Assembly (NCBI GenBank): GCA_014238415.1
Contig: JABABA010000008.1
Span: forward strand, 62,001-126,000
Direction: 5' to 3'
Source: Planctomycetota bacterium
Lineage (GTDB): Bacteria; Planctomycetota; UBA1135; GCA-002686595
DNA length: 64,000 bases
A model generated the notes under the pieces. That model was not told where the DNA came from and made no database searches. It was given only the letters and a program-made list of their open reading frames with translations. The position numbers and the translations under genes were made by a program. Shown piece by piece: positions 55,770 to 64,000 of the stretch (positions are counted from its first letter, which is position 1; each line of letters begins with the position of its first letter).

Positions 55770-58700
55770 GTGCCCCGTGCTATAACTGAGGGCGTGTGGA
55801 CCCTGCAATTGATCCTCTTCCTGCCCGTAGCCAGTGGTACCGGAGCCGGAGGAGACCTGCCCAGCGCTGCCCGGGAGATCCTGGCCCGCAACTGCTATGC
55901 CTGTCACGGTCCCGATGAGGCAGCGCGTAAGGCGGAGCTGCGCCTGGACAGGCGCGAGGACCTCTTGGCGGGGGGCAAGAGCGGCAGCATCTTGGAGCCC
56001 GGCGAGCAGGAGAGCAGTCTACTGGTGCGGCGCATCACTGATCCCGTGGAACCCATGCCGCCCAAGGATTCGGGTCATACACTCGATTCGTCCGAGATCG
56101 CGCTCTTGACCACTTGGGTTGAGGCCGGGGCGCCTGCTGCACAGCACTGGGCTTTTCAAGCTCCACAGGCCCCTTCGATCCCTGACACCTTGGCCAGTGA
56201 TTGGCCTCGATCTGATCTGGACCGCTTCATCCTGGCGCGCCTTGAGGCCGGGGGCCTTGAGCCTGCTGCCAGTGAAGATCCATTTGCCCTGGTGCGTCGT
56301 CTGTCCTTCGACCTGCGCGGACTGCCACCTACCTGGGCCGAAGTCGAAGCCTTCGCCGCAAGTCCCAGCGACGCGGCCTACGAGAAGCTGGTCAATCAGT
56401 ATCTGGAAGATCCAGCCTATGGAGAACGCTGGGCGTCGGTTTGGTTGGACTTGGCGCGTTATGCGGATTCCATGGGCCATGGTTCAGATCCCCTGCGCAC
56501 AATCTGGCCCTACCGTGACTGGGTGATCGAGGCCTACAACCAGAACCTGCCCTTTGATCAGTTCAGTATGGAACAACTGGCCGGGGACCTCTTGCCTGAG
56601 CCAACCGAGAGCCAACGTCTGGCCACCGCTTTCCATCGCAACACCATGACCAACACAGAGGGGGGTACGGACGACGAGGAGTTTCGCGTGCTGGCGGTCA
56701 AGGATCGTACCAATACTACTTTTGCAGTTTGGATGGGGCTCAGCATGGGCTGCGCCGAGTGCCACAGTCACAAGTTCGACCCCATCAGCCATGAGGACTA
56801 CTACTCGGCGTTCGCGATCTTCAATCAAACTGCGGACCGGGACCAAAGCAATGATGGTCCCCATCTTGAAGTTCTGAGTGGGACGGACCTGGTGCGGGCC
56901 CGGGAACTCACGCGGCGCATCGAGGAGTTGCAGGCTGAGCAGGCAGCCGCCCGTTCGGAAGAGGCTCTGCTGGTGGACTTCTTTGGGCGTCAGGCCGCCC
57001 TGGACCAGTCTTGGCGCCCTGTTCTTGCCGTGAGCGCACAGGGAGAGGGTGGAACCGAAGGAAGGCTCGCTGAGGATGGTCTCCTGTTGCTGACGGGTCC
57101 GAATCCTGAGCGGGAGCACATTGCTCTGACCTTCAATAGCGAGTCCTCCAGAGCCCTGCGCTTGGACGTGGTCAGTGATTCGCGCCTGCCCGGTGGCGGC
57201 CCTGGACGATCACCGGGTAATGGCAATTTTGTTCTCAGTCATCTGAAAGCGCGGCTTGTGCCCGAACCCGGTCTGTTGCCGCAGGCCAGGTTCGTGCGAC
57301 TCGATCTGCCCGGCAAGAACCGGATTCTCTCCCTGGCCGAGGTGGAGATCATCTCCGGTGGAGTCAACGTGGCGGGACGTGGGGTTGTGACCCAATCCAG
57401 CGTGGATTACAGCGGCCCCCCGGAGTTGGCAGTGGATGGCAATACCAGCGGAGTCTTCAGCGACGGCTCCGTGACCCACACGCGTACGGAGGCAAATCCC
57501 TGGTGGCAGGTCGAGTGGCCCACAGAGCAGGTCATAGAGGAGGTCATCATCCATAACCGCACGGACGCAGCCCTGGAGGTGCGTCTGGAGGGTGTGCTGG
57601 TGAGTTTCTTGGACGGCGATGGCGAGATCATCTGGCGAACGGGTCTTGAGCGCGTGCCCACTCCAGCGCTTGGATTCCAACCCGGCCGAGATCCCCTGCT
57701 CGTGCCAATTCAATCAGCCAGCGCCAGTTTTTCCCAAGCCGATTGGGGCGTGGAGAATGCAATCGATCTGCGTACCGATGGGGGATCCGGTTGGGGAATT
57801 GCGCCTCGGCAGGGGAGCAGTCAGCGGGCTCTGTTTGCCCTTGGCTTCCTTGCCCCGGCGGGGGAGTGGACCTTGGAATTGTGGCAGGACTATGGCAGTC
57901 AGCACACCATCGGTGCGCTGCGATTGGCTACCAGTGCTGCCCCGGGACCGATGATGGCCTTGGAGTCTTCTTTGCGGGAGATTTATCAAGCGACTGATCA
58001 AGGCCTGAGCCTGGAGGATCAATCCCTTTTCGTTGCGCACGCTCGGGCCACAGACCCCGGCCTGCGGGTCTTCCAAGAGCAGGTCGATGCTCTTCAGATG
58101 GAGCTCAACGCTCTGCCTCGCATAAAGACCCCAACCATGGTGGCGCTTGGCTCCGACAAGCAGCGCGAAACCCATGTTTTGGTCAAGGGAAACTTTCTTT
58201 CGCCAGCGCAACCAGTTCGCGCAGCGATGCCCGCTGCTTTTGTGCAGGAGACTTCCAGCCCCGAGCCCACTCGCCTGGACCTGGCCCGTTGGCTCTGTTC
58301 TCCAGACAATCCCCTTACTGCTCGCGTGCAGGTCAACCGCCTTTGGGCGCGCCTGTTCGGCGTGGGGCTCGTGCGCACAGAAGAGGACTTTGGTCATCAG
58401 GGCAGCGCCCCAAGTCACCCGGCCCTCCTGGATTGGCTGGCCCTTGAGTTTGTTGCATCCGGTTGGGATCAGAAGGCCATGCTGCATACTCTGGTGATGA
58501 GTGCCACCTACCGCCAGGATGCGTTGCGGGACGCGCGCAAGGCTGATCTTGATCCAGACAACAGTCTGCTTTCCCGGGGTCCGCGCATGCGGCTCGAAGC
58601 GGAGATGGTGCGCGATCAGGCTCTGGCCTTGAGCGGATTGCTGACCCGCAAACTGGGGGGCAGAAGCGTATTTCCGCCCCAGCCTGCGGGTCTTTGGCAG

Positions 58701-59216
58701 GCGGCTTTCAATGGTCAGCGGGACTGGAAGACCGACAGGGACGACAACCGCTTCAGACGCGGCCTGTATGTTTTTCTGCGGCGTACCACACCCTATCCCA
58801 TGCTTGAGATCTTTGATGCAACCTCGCGAGAAAGTTGCACCATTCGCCGCATTCCGACAAACACTCCCCTGCAGGCTCTCGTGACTCTTAACGACCCGGT
58901 CTTTCACGAGGCAGCCGTGGCCCTTGGCCGGCGGATTGTGGAAGAGGGTGGGGCGGGCTTCGCCGAGCGTGCGGCTCACGCTCTTCGCATGATCCGCCTT
59001 CGTCCGCCTGATCCTGAGCGTGTTGAGATCGTGCAACAACTGGCTGAGGCTGAAGAGCGGCGCTTTGAGAAGGATCCCGAGCAGGCCCTGAGTTTTGCAG
59101 CGCCCGAGGATTCCCCCCTGGGGGGACTGCCTGAGGGTGCTGATCCAGCGGAGTACGCTGCCTGGACCCTGGTGGCGGGAGTCCTCCTGAACCTGGATGA
59201 GGTGTTGGTCAAATGA
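55770..59216 (+). CDS. planctomycete cytochrome c/DUF1549/DUF1553 protein with embedded F5/8 type C-like domain
   Basis: Large exported protein of about 1148 residues in the typical planctomycete order. A signal peptide precedes a PSCyt1-type cytochrome domain (CYACH at 42-46). The DUF1549 domain (about 165-350; RLSFDLRGLPPTWAEVE, WASVWLDLARYADSMGHG) includes a second haem-like CAECH at 328-332. A DUF1553 domain occupies about 845-1110 (RLDLARWLCSPDNPLTARV, NRLWARLFGVGLVRTEEDFG). Between them, about 505-645, is a discoidin-like beta domain (SSVDYSGPPELAVDGNTSG, ANPWWQVEWP). The start is uncertain: GTG 55770 is used, GTG 55794 is possible. It overlaps the DUF1501 partner by ATGA. The pair is thought to act in polysaccharide breakdown or electron transfer, but biochemistry is lacking. 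Confidence 0.88.
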   Translation: MPRAITEGVWTLQLILFLPVASGTGAGGDLPSAAREILARNCYACHGPDEAARKAELRLDRREDLLAGGKSGSILEPGEQESSLLVRRITDPVEPMPPKDSGHTLDSSEIALLTTWVEAGAPAAQHWAFQAPQAPSIPDTLASDWPRSDLDRFILARLEAGGLEPAASEDPFALVRRLSFDLRGLPPTWAEVEAFAASPSDAAYEKLVNQYLEDPAYGERWASVWLDLARYADSMGHGSDPLRTIWPYRDWVIEAYNQNLPFDQFSMEQLAGDLLPEPTESQRLATAFHRNTMTNTEGGTDDEEFRVLAVKDRTNTTFAVWMGLSMGCAECHSHKFDPISHEDYYSAFAIFNQTADRDQSNDGPHLEVLSGTDLVRARELTRRIEELQAEQAAARSEEALLVDFFGRQAALDQSWRPVLAVSAQGEGGTEGRLAEDGLLLLTGPNPEREHIALTFNSESSRALRLDVVSDSRLPGGGPGRSPGNGNFVLSHLKARLVPEPGLLPQARFVRLDLPGKNRILSLAEVEIISGGVNVAGRGVVTQSSVDYSGPPELAVDGNTSGVFSDGSVTHTRTEANPWWQVEWPTEQVIEEVIIHNRTDAALEVRLEGVLVSFLDGDGEIIWRTGLERVPTPALGFQPGRDPLLVPIQSASASFSQADWGVENAIDLRTDGGSGWGIAPRQGSSQRALFALGFLAPAGEWTLELWQDYGSQHTIGALRLATSAAPGPMMALESSLREIYQATDQGLSLEDQSLFVAHARATDPGLRVFQEQVDALQMELNALPRIKTPTMVALGSDKQRETHVLVKGNFLSPAQPVRAAMPAAFVQETSSPEPTRLDLARWLCSPDNPLTARVQVNRLWARLFGVGLVRTEEDFGHQGSAPSHPALLDWLALEFVASGWDQKAMLHTLVMSATYRQDALRDARKADLDPDNSLLSRGPRMRLEAEMVRDQALALSGLLTRKLGGRSVFPPQPAGLWQAAFNGQRDWKTDRDDNRFRRGLYVFLRRTTPYPMLEIFDATSRESCTIRRIPTNTPLQALVTLNDPVFHEAAVALGRRIVEEGGAGFAERAAHALRMIRLRPPDPERVEIVQQLAEAEERRFEKDPEQALSFAAPEDSPLGGLPEGADPAEYAAWTLVAGVLLNLDEVLVK

Positions 59217-60595
59217 GCGCACCCATGCATCCCTCCCGGCGCAACCTCCTGGTTGCCGGTGGCGCCAGTCTGGCTGGGCGCGCCCTTGGCCAGGGCCCCT
59301 CGAGTACACCTCGGGCGAAGCGCGTGATCTGGTTGCAGATGGCTGGTGGGCCGCCGCAGCTTGACATGTTCGATATCAAGCCAACCCTCAACCGGCTGCA
59401 CGGAACACTTTGTCCCCAGGAGTTCATTGAGGGTAAACGGTTGGCTTTCATCAAGGGGCGGCCGACCCTGCTCGGTTCCCCGTGGCGTAGCTACCAGGTG
59501 CCTAGCACTGGCTGGACCGTCAGTGAGCACCTGCCTCACTTCGCTTCAATTGCCGAGCACACCACCCTGGTGCGTTCCATGCATACGGATCAGTTCAACC
59601 ACGCCCCTGCTGACCTGATGATGTTCACGGGCAACGCCCAGCCCGGTGCGGCCTCCATGGGTGCTTGGGCCAGTCGGGAGCTGGGCAGTTTGAACCCCAG
59701 TCTGCCGAATTACTGCGTGCTGATTTCTGGAGGCAGTGATCCCACAGGAGGGAAGAGCACCTGGGGGTCGGGGTTCTTGCCAAGCCAGCACCAGGGAGTG
59801 CGTTTGCGTAGCGCGGGAGAGCCGATTCTCTATGTGCAGGATCCCGCCGGGCTTTCTCGCCCCGGTCGGCGGGCGGGGCTTGATGCCCTCTACCGTTTGA
59901 ACCGTATGACTTGGGAACAGAGCGCTGATCCGAATGTGCGCAGCCGTATGGAACAGTACGAATTGGCCTGGCGTATGCAGAGCAGTGTGCCCCAGGTGGC
60001 CGACCTCGAGAGTGAACCAGCCCATGTGCTCAAGGACTACGGGGTGACTCCGGGCCGGGCTTCGTTTGGTTCCAACTGTCTTCTGGCTCGGCGGCTGGTG
60101 GAGTCTGGTGTGCGTTGGGTGCAGCTTTTTGATTGGGGCTGGGACTTGCACGGCACCAGCACAGGCGACGATCTGGTGGATTCCTTCCCCAAGAAGTGTC
60201 TTTCTGTGGACCGGCCCATCGCAGCTCTGGTGCGTGATCTGCATCGCCGGGGTTTGCTAGAGGATACCCTGGTCGTCTGGGGCGGAGAATTCGGCCGCAC
60301 GCCCATGAATGAGGCCCGTTCTGGTTCCACACGCCTGGGCCGTGACCACCACGGGGGTTGTTTCAGTATGTGGTTCGCGGGAGCTGGGGTTCGTGCAGGA
60401 GAGGTCCTTGGCGCCACGGACGAACTGGGCTACAGCATCGTGCATGACCCTGTCAGCGTACGTGACTTGCAGGCCACACTCCTTTGGTCCCTGGGCATTG
60501 ATCCCTACTCAACCAGCGTGCGACACCTGGGTTTGAACAGGCGCTTGATCGGCCCGACTGACGAGGGCCGCATCATGCACCACTGGTTTGGATGA
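59213..60595 (+). CDS. DUF1501 protein with Tat-type signal
   Basis: Protein of 460 residues of the sulfatase/alkaline-phosphatase-like DUF1501 family, the usual partner of DUF1553 proteins. A twin-arginine signal (SRRNLLVAGGASLAGRALG) indicates folded export. Family motifs: VIWLQMAGGPPQLDMFDIKP, HTDQFNHAPADLMMFTGNAQPG, GVRWVQLFDWGWDLHG and VVWGGEFGRTPMNE, then GRDHHGGCFSMWFAGAGV. Length is normal. It starts four bases before the end of the upstream gene (ATGA), so the two are made together. The reaction is unknown. Confidence 0.92.
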   Translation: MSAPMHPSRRNLLVAGGASLAGRALGQGPSSTPRAKRVIWLQMAGGPPQLDMFDIKPTLNRLHGTLCPQEFIEGKRLAFIKGRPTLLGSPWRSYQVPSTGWTVSEHLPHFASIAEHTTLVRSMHTDQFNHAPADLMMFTGNAQPGAASMGAWASRELGSLNPSLPNYCVLISGGSDPTGGKSTWGSGFLPSQHQGVRLRSAGEPILYVQDPAGLSRPGRRAGLDALYRLNRMTWEQSADPNVRSRMEQYELAWRMQSSVPQVADLESEPAHVLKDYGVTPGRASFGSNCLLARRLVESGVRWVQLFDWGWDLHGTSTGDDLVDSFPKKCLSVDRPIAALVRDLHRRGLLEDTLVVWGGEFGRTPMNEARSGSTRLGRDHHGGCFSMWFAGAGVRAGEVLGATDELGYSIVHDPVSVRDLQATLLWSLGIDPYSTSVRHLGLNRRLIGPTDEGRIMHHWFG

Positions 60596-60602
60596 ATTGT
60601 TC

Positions 60603-61709
60603 ATGACGAGAACCAACTGGATGACCCCCGAGTGTGAAGGTGTCCCCTTCTTGATGCGCCGCGAAGTGGAGGACTTTGAGGTGCACGAGGTGCCCGCCTA
60701 TCCTCCCAGCGGCGAGGGTGGGCATCTCTTTGTGACCATTCAAAAGTGTGGGCTCGATACTTCGCGGGCCAAGCGTGTCCTGGCCAAGCACTTTGATCTC
60801 GATCCACGCTCGATCGGGCACGCGGGGCAAAAGGACGCCCGTGCGGTGACGCGTCAGCGTCTGTCCCTTGAGGGGGTCTCGGTGGAGGACGCCCTGGCCT
60901 TTGAACATCCCCGCGTTCAAATTCTCGATGCAGCGCTGCATGGTCAAAAGTTGCGCAGGGGACATCTGGCGGGGAATCGCTTTCGGATTCTGCTGCGGGA
61001 CCTGCCCAAGAACAGCATGCCCGCGGTGCAAGGGGTTTTGGAGCTCTTGAAGCAACGAGGGGTACCCAACCGATACATGGCCCAGCGTTTTGGGGTTCGC
61101 GGGGACAACCCTGATCTCGGGCGAATGTTGGTGCTCGGTGATACAAGCGGCGCCCGGGAGGGGGCCCGGGCCCAGGGCCACAGCCACTGGTCCAATGCCC
61201 TGCGAAAGCTGATGCTGGGGGCCTGGCAGGCCCAGATTTTCAATCGGGTGCTCGATGCGCGTATGGCTTGGGAGGGGGGGCTCGAGACCGTTTGTCCTGG
61301 AGATCTGGCGATTCGTCACGAGAGCGGCGGGATTTTCTTGGTGCAGGACGAGGCTGATGCCCAGCGTGCGCAGGCCTTGGAGATCAGTGCCAGCGGTCCC
61401 CTGCCTGGCCGCCGGGCGCGTTTGCCCGAGGGGCCCGTTCTCGAATTGGAGCAGAGACTCCTGAGCGAGGATGGGGTCTGCCAGGAAGACCTCACCCGCA
61501 AGGGTCCACTCTTGTCCCGTCTTGGCACACGCCGGCCTTTGCGAGCGCTGCTTACCGAGGTCAGTCTGGAAGAGAATCCTGAGGGGCTGCTGCTCGCCTT
61601 TCGGTTGCCTGCGGGCAGCTTTGCCACGGCGGTCATGGCCGAAATAGGCAAGGGCAGGGGGGTGGGATGGGGTCTCTCGGCCACAGGTTCCCAGAGGGAA
61701 GTGCAGTAG
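60603..61709 (+). CDS. truD: tRNA pseudouridine synthase D
   Basis: TruD-family enzyme of about 368 residues that isomerises U13 of tRNA-Glu in Escherichia coli. The catalytic aspartate is D78 in GHAGQKDARAVTRQ. Other family segments are GHLFVTIQKCGLDTSRAKRVLAKH near the N-terminus, HGQKLRRGHLAGNRFRILLR, VPNRYMAQRFGVRGDNPDLGR and the C-terminal RPLRALLTEVSLEE followed by RLPAGSFATAVMAEIGK. ATG 60603 lies seven bases after the ggatga overlap with the preceding stop; a TTG at 60588 is an alternative. Confidence 0.95.
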   Translation: MTRTNWMTPECEGVPFLMRREVEDFEVHEVPAYPPSGEGGHLFVTIQKCGLDTSRAKRVLAKHFDLDPRSIGHAGQKDARAVTRQRLSLEGVSVEDALAFEHPRVQILDAALHGQKLRRGHLAGNRFRILLRDLPKNSMPAVQGVLELLKQRGVPNRYMAQRFGVRGDNPDLGRMLVLGDTSGAREGARAQGHSHWSNALRKLMLGAWQAQIFNRVLDARMAWEGGLETVCPGDLAIRHESGGIFLVQDEADAQRAQALEISASGPLPGRRARLPEGPVLELEQRLLSEDGVCQEDLTRKGPLLSRLGTRRPLRALLTEVSLEENPEGLLLAFRLPAGSFATAVMAEIGKGRGVGWGLSATGSQREVQ

Positions 61710-61740
61710 GGGCAGTTTTTCTGCCGATGAAATAGGGTCT

Positions 61741-62238
61741 ATGCAGCCCTATTCCTCTGATTCCGCTCATCTTGCCGACAGCCCGGGTGCGTTTCCCGAG
61801 GGCGCGGGGACTGCTGATGACTCCAGGCGCGCTGACCCGGATCGACGCAGGGCGCCTACCCCGCGTTTCTCCTTTTACGCATTGTTTGGGGGGCGACGAG
61901 CGGAGGTGCGCCGCGAGGATGAGCGCGAGGGGTCCTTTGTGGATCGCTACCGCCGGGGAGTCGTGCTGCTCATCGCCTGGACTGCCCTGATGAACGTTGG
62001 AGACAGCCTATTTACTCTCATCCATCTGCAGTCGGGAGGCATCGAGCTCAATCCCGTGGCAGATTACCTCCTGAAGACCGGGCGCGTGGGCTTTGTGCTG
62101 ACCAAGGCCTTTTTCATCACCCTTGCTTTGCTGGTGTTGGTCTTGCACAAGAACTTCGCTCTTGCTCGTTGGGGCCTTTTCGTGGCTGCTGGGACCTATA
62201 CATTGCTGAATCTCTACCACCTGAGCCTGTTTTTCTGA
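61741..62238 (+). CDS. small membrane protein, DUF5658-like
   Basis: Protein of 165 residues with a charged, disordered N-terminal third (Asp/Arg/Ala-rich, about 1-75) and three to four membrane helices: GVVLLIAWTALMNVGDSLFTL, the short loop GGIELNPVADYLL, VGFVLTKAFFITLALLVLVL and WGLFVAAGTYTLLNLYHL. The GGIELNPV loop after an Asp-containing helix is a feature of DUF5658 proteins. Function is unknown. It lies 31 bases after truD. Confidence 0.75.
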   Translation: MQPYSSDSAHLADSPGAFPEGAGTADDSRRADPDRRRAPTPRFSFYALFGGRRAEVRREDEREGSFVDRYRRGVVLLIAWTALMNVGDSLFTLIHLQSGGIELNPVADYLLKTGRVGFVLTKAFFITLALLVLVLHKNFALARWGLFVAAGTYTLLNLYHLSLFF

Positions 62239-62388
62239 TGGCTGTCAGGCGTGCTCCGGACCGTAAGGGGGGGCCAGGGAGAGGCCGATGGAGAATCCGG
62301 TGGTCCGTGGCGCTAGGATAGGTTCCCTGGGCTGACCTCCGGCAGCGGCCGGGCGGGAAGAAAGCCCATCCCTCAGCGTCTGACTCCC

Positions 62389-63438
62389 GTGCACGAGACC
62401 CCCTTGATTCTGATCCCCGGCGGTGCTGGCTTCATCGGCCGGGAGTGTGCTCGGGACCTGCTGGCCCGCGGGCTGCGTGTGGTGGTGATCGACGATCTTT
62501 CAGCAGGGGATGAGCGCGAACTGGCTTGCATGGCTCCCGGGGCAGAATTCTTGCGTTTTGATCTCAGGGACCAGAGTGAACTGAGTCGGGTATTGGTTGA
62601 CCGGGGGCCCTTCCACACGGTTCTGCATCTGGCCGGCCGCGTTGGGGTTTCGAGAGTTCTGCAGGACCCACGAGGCTGCCGCTCCTTGACCCGTGAACTG
62701 GCGCAGTCCCTTGCGGGCGCCCTCGGGAACCTGCCTCGCGCCCAGCGACCGCGACTGCTGGCAGCTTCCACCAGTGAGGTCTATTTGGATTCTTCTCGAC
62801 CCTTGGATGAGAATGCGCCCCTGCGATCAGAGGAGGGTCAAGGCCGTTGGGCCTATGCGGGCTCCCGGGTGGAGGCAGAGGAACTGTTCGATCGTGCGGA
62901 TCTGGCGGATCGTGAAGGCCGCGGACCGATCCATCTGCGCTTTTTCAACGTAACCGGTCCTGGCCATGATCCCGCCGTGGGAATGGTCCTGCCGCGCTTC
63001 ATACAGGCGGCCCAGGCTGGTCGGCTGCTGCCCGTCTATGGGGATGGTTTGCAGGAGCGCACTTTTGCTCATGTGCGGGATATCGCAAGGGATCTGGGGG
63101 ACTTGATCGAGAAGTGCAACGCTCCGGCTGGACCCTTGAACCTGGGTGGAGTGGCGCACACCACGGTGTTGGGTTTGGCCCAGATGGTGCTGATGGAGGC
63201 CGGGCGCTCTGTGGGGGACATCGAGTGCTTGGATCCGCGCGAGGTACATCCGTCCTTCGAAGAGGTGCGCCACCGGGCGCCCCAGTTGAATCGGGCGCGG
63301 CAACTGGGCCTGGCCCGGTCGCACTGCAGTCTCTTGCAGTTGGTCGAAGAGATGCTCGTCTCTGCAGCCGACGACCCTGCTGCTGCTGATCCATCCAGCC
63401 CCCGTCCCTCCCCTTTGTGCGCATTGCCCGCGTCCTGA
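62389..63438 (+). CDS. NAD-dependent nucleotide-sugar epimerase/dehydratase with atypical Y-x3-R active site
   Basis: Extended SDR protein of 349 residues. The N-terminal motif is GGAGFIGRECARDLLARG with a following VVVIDDLSAGDE strand; VLHLAGRVGVSRVLQDP and LLAASTSEVYLDSSRPL are typical of the UDP-glucose epimerase/decarboxylase group. The active-site Tyr is Y156, but the residue four positions later is Arg (YAGSRVEAEEL) where nearly all relatives have Lys. FFNVTGPGHDP, VYGDGLQERTFAHVRDI and LNLGG follow normally. The start is GTG. The next glycosyltransferase overlaps its end by 22 bases. It probably makes or modifies a sugar for the glycosyltransferases nearby. Confidence 0.88.
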   Translation: MHETPLILIPGGAGFIGRECARDLLARGLRVVVIDDLSAGDERELACMAPGAEFLRFDLRDQSELSRVLVDRGPFHTVLHLAGRVGVSRVLQDPRGCRSLTRELAQSLAGALGNLPRAQRPRLLAASTSEVYLDSSRPLDENAPLRSEEGQGRWAYAGSRVEAEELFDRADLADREGRGPIHLRFFNVTGPGHDPAVGMVLPRFIQAAQAGRLLPVYGDGLQERTFAHVRDIARDLGDLIEKCNAPAGPLNLGGVAHTTVLGLAQMVLMEAGRSVGDIECLDPREVHPSFEEVRHRAPQLNRARQLGLARSHCSLLQLVEEMLVSAADDPAAADPSSPRPSPLCALPAS

Positions 63439-64000
63439 CCCGTCTGAACCTGGGAGGGCCTGCGCGCCAGACCCTGGCCAGTGACCCCCTGCTCTCTGCT
63501 CGGGGCCACAGCCTGCGGGTCTTCTGCGGGCAGCCTGAAGCGGGCGAGGGCAATCTGGTGGACTTGTTGCGCGTCAAAGGGATCGAGGTGCAAGAGATTC
63601 CTGGACTGCGTAGACGGCCCAGCCCCTGGGGTGATTTTTGGGCGGGCCGCGCTCTAAGCCGGGCCTTGCGGGAGTTCCAACCGGATCTTGTTCACACCCA
63701 CGCCTCGAAAGCTGGCTGGCTCGGAAGGCGCGCGGCCTGGGCCTTGGGTCTGCCCACGGTGCATACTTTTCATGGCCATGTGCTGGAGGGCTACTTTTCC
63801 GATCCGGTTTCACGCTTGTTGGTTCGCAGCGAGCGCCGCATGGCGCGCCGTACAGATCAGGTTCTGGCTGTGGCACATGCCACCGCTGATGATCTGGTTC
63901 GGCTGGGTGTCTGCTCGGAAGAGGAATTGGTGGTGGTTCCTCCGGGAGTGGACCTGGATCCATTCCTTTCCATTCGGGCCCGCTCCGGTTTCCTGAGGCG
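63417..64000 (+). CDS. glycosyltransferase (GT4-like), partial, cut by right edge
   Basis: N-terminal 194 residues of a GT-B glycosyltransferase. It opens with RIARVLTRLNLGGPARQTL and continues with PDLVHTHASKAGWLGRRAA and VHTFHGHVLEGYFSD, ending in VVPPGVDLDPFLS, the junction to the C-domain. The start is GTG 63417 inside the 3-prime end of the epimerase gene, in a different frame. It resembles the transferase at 53488 in the HTHxSKAGxLGR motif, so the two are likely paralogues in one exopolysaccharide pathway. Confidence 0.9.
   Translation, partial: MRIARVLTRLNLGGPARQTLASDPLLSARGHSLRVFCGQPEAGEGNLVDLLRVKGIEVQEIPGLRRRPSPWGDFWAGRALSRALREFQPDLVHTHASKAGWLGRRAAWALGLPTVHTFHGHVLEGYFSDPVSRLLVRSERRMARRTDQVLAVAHATADDLVRLGVCSEEELVVVPPGVDLDPFLSIRARSGFLR

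Noticed and set aside
57714..59309. 531-codon minus-strand open frame under the DUF1553 gene
   Set aside because: Antisense to a strongly conserved domain; no recognisable motif, an effect of high GC codon bias.

Overview
The window looks like a chromosomal segment of a high-GC bacterium, most probably a member of the Planctomycetota or a close PVC relative. The lineage is inferred from gene content: a DUF1549/DUF1553 cytochrome protein followed by a DUF1501 protein, a PA14-containing multihaem protein followed by a PVC-type beta-propeller, a DUF1343 lipoprotein, and a secreted protease with a C-terminal domain I associate with planctomycete secreted proteins. No rRNA, tRNA, CRISPR array, prophage or intact insertion sequence was recognised. 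Genes are densely packed, stop/start overlaps are common, and GTG and TTG starts are frequent.

Layout. 1-1778 (minus): iron-type ABC importer permease (cut by the left edge) and its binding lipoprotein. 1988-8711: aminotransferase, threonine aldolase, phosphohexomutase, a HEAT-like secreted protein and arginase. 8729-12935: a polysaccharide ABC exporter cassette of wzm-like permease, wzt-like ATPase with a substrate-binding tail, and a methyltransferase with a long coiled coil. 13057-15952 (minus): short FG-GAP lipoprotein and a DASS/RCK_C transporter. 16152-20343: protein arginine kinase McsB, a NamZ-like lipoprotein, a CBS protein and a helical-repeat lipoprotein. 20431-22468 (minus): rqcH-like gene and ndk. 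23091-32736: complete F-type ATP synthase operon (atpZ, atpI, atpBEFHAGDC) running into aspS. 32896-40778: infC, a secreted metalloprotease, a large nested palindrome, then rpmI-rplT and pheST. 40903-43875: radical SAM protein, a small minus-strand gene and a methyltransferase. 44012-50324: acs, pentahaem PA14 protein and beta-propeller protein. 50383-64000: epimerase, undecaprenyl-phosphate sugar transferase, two glycosyltransferases, the DUF1553/DUF1501 pair, truD, a small membrane protein, a second epimerase and a glycosyltransferase cut by the right edge.

The most unusual system is the exporter cassette at 8729-12935. The permease carries an extra Calx-beta-like module of about 100 residues in the loop predicted to face the periplasm. 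The ATPase has a Wzt_C-type carbohydrate-recognition tail. The next gene joins a SAM methyltransferase to a coiled coil of about 270 residues, which recalls the WbdD chain terminator and molecular ruler. Together these suggest a length-controlled, end-capped polysaccharide export system with an added extracytoplasmic module. The second notable feature is a nested palindrome of about 105 bp, built from copies of a gtgtctgacac core, sitting with a secreted protease gene inside the normally compact infC-rpmI-rplT-pheST translation cluster.
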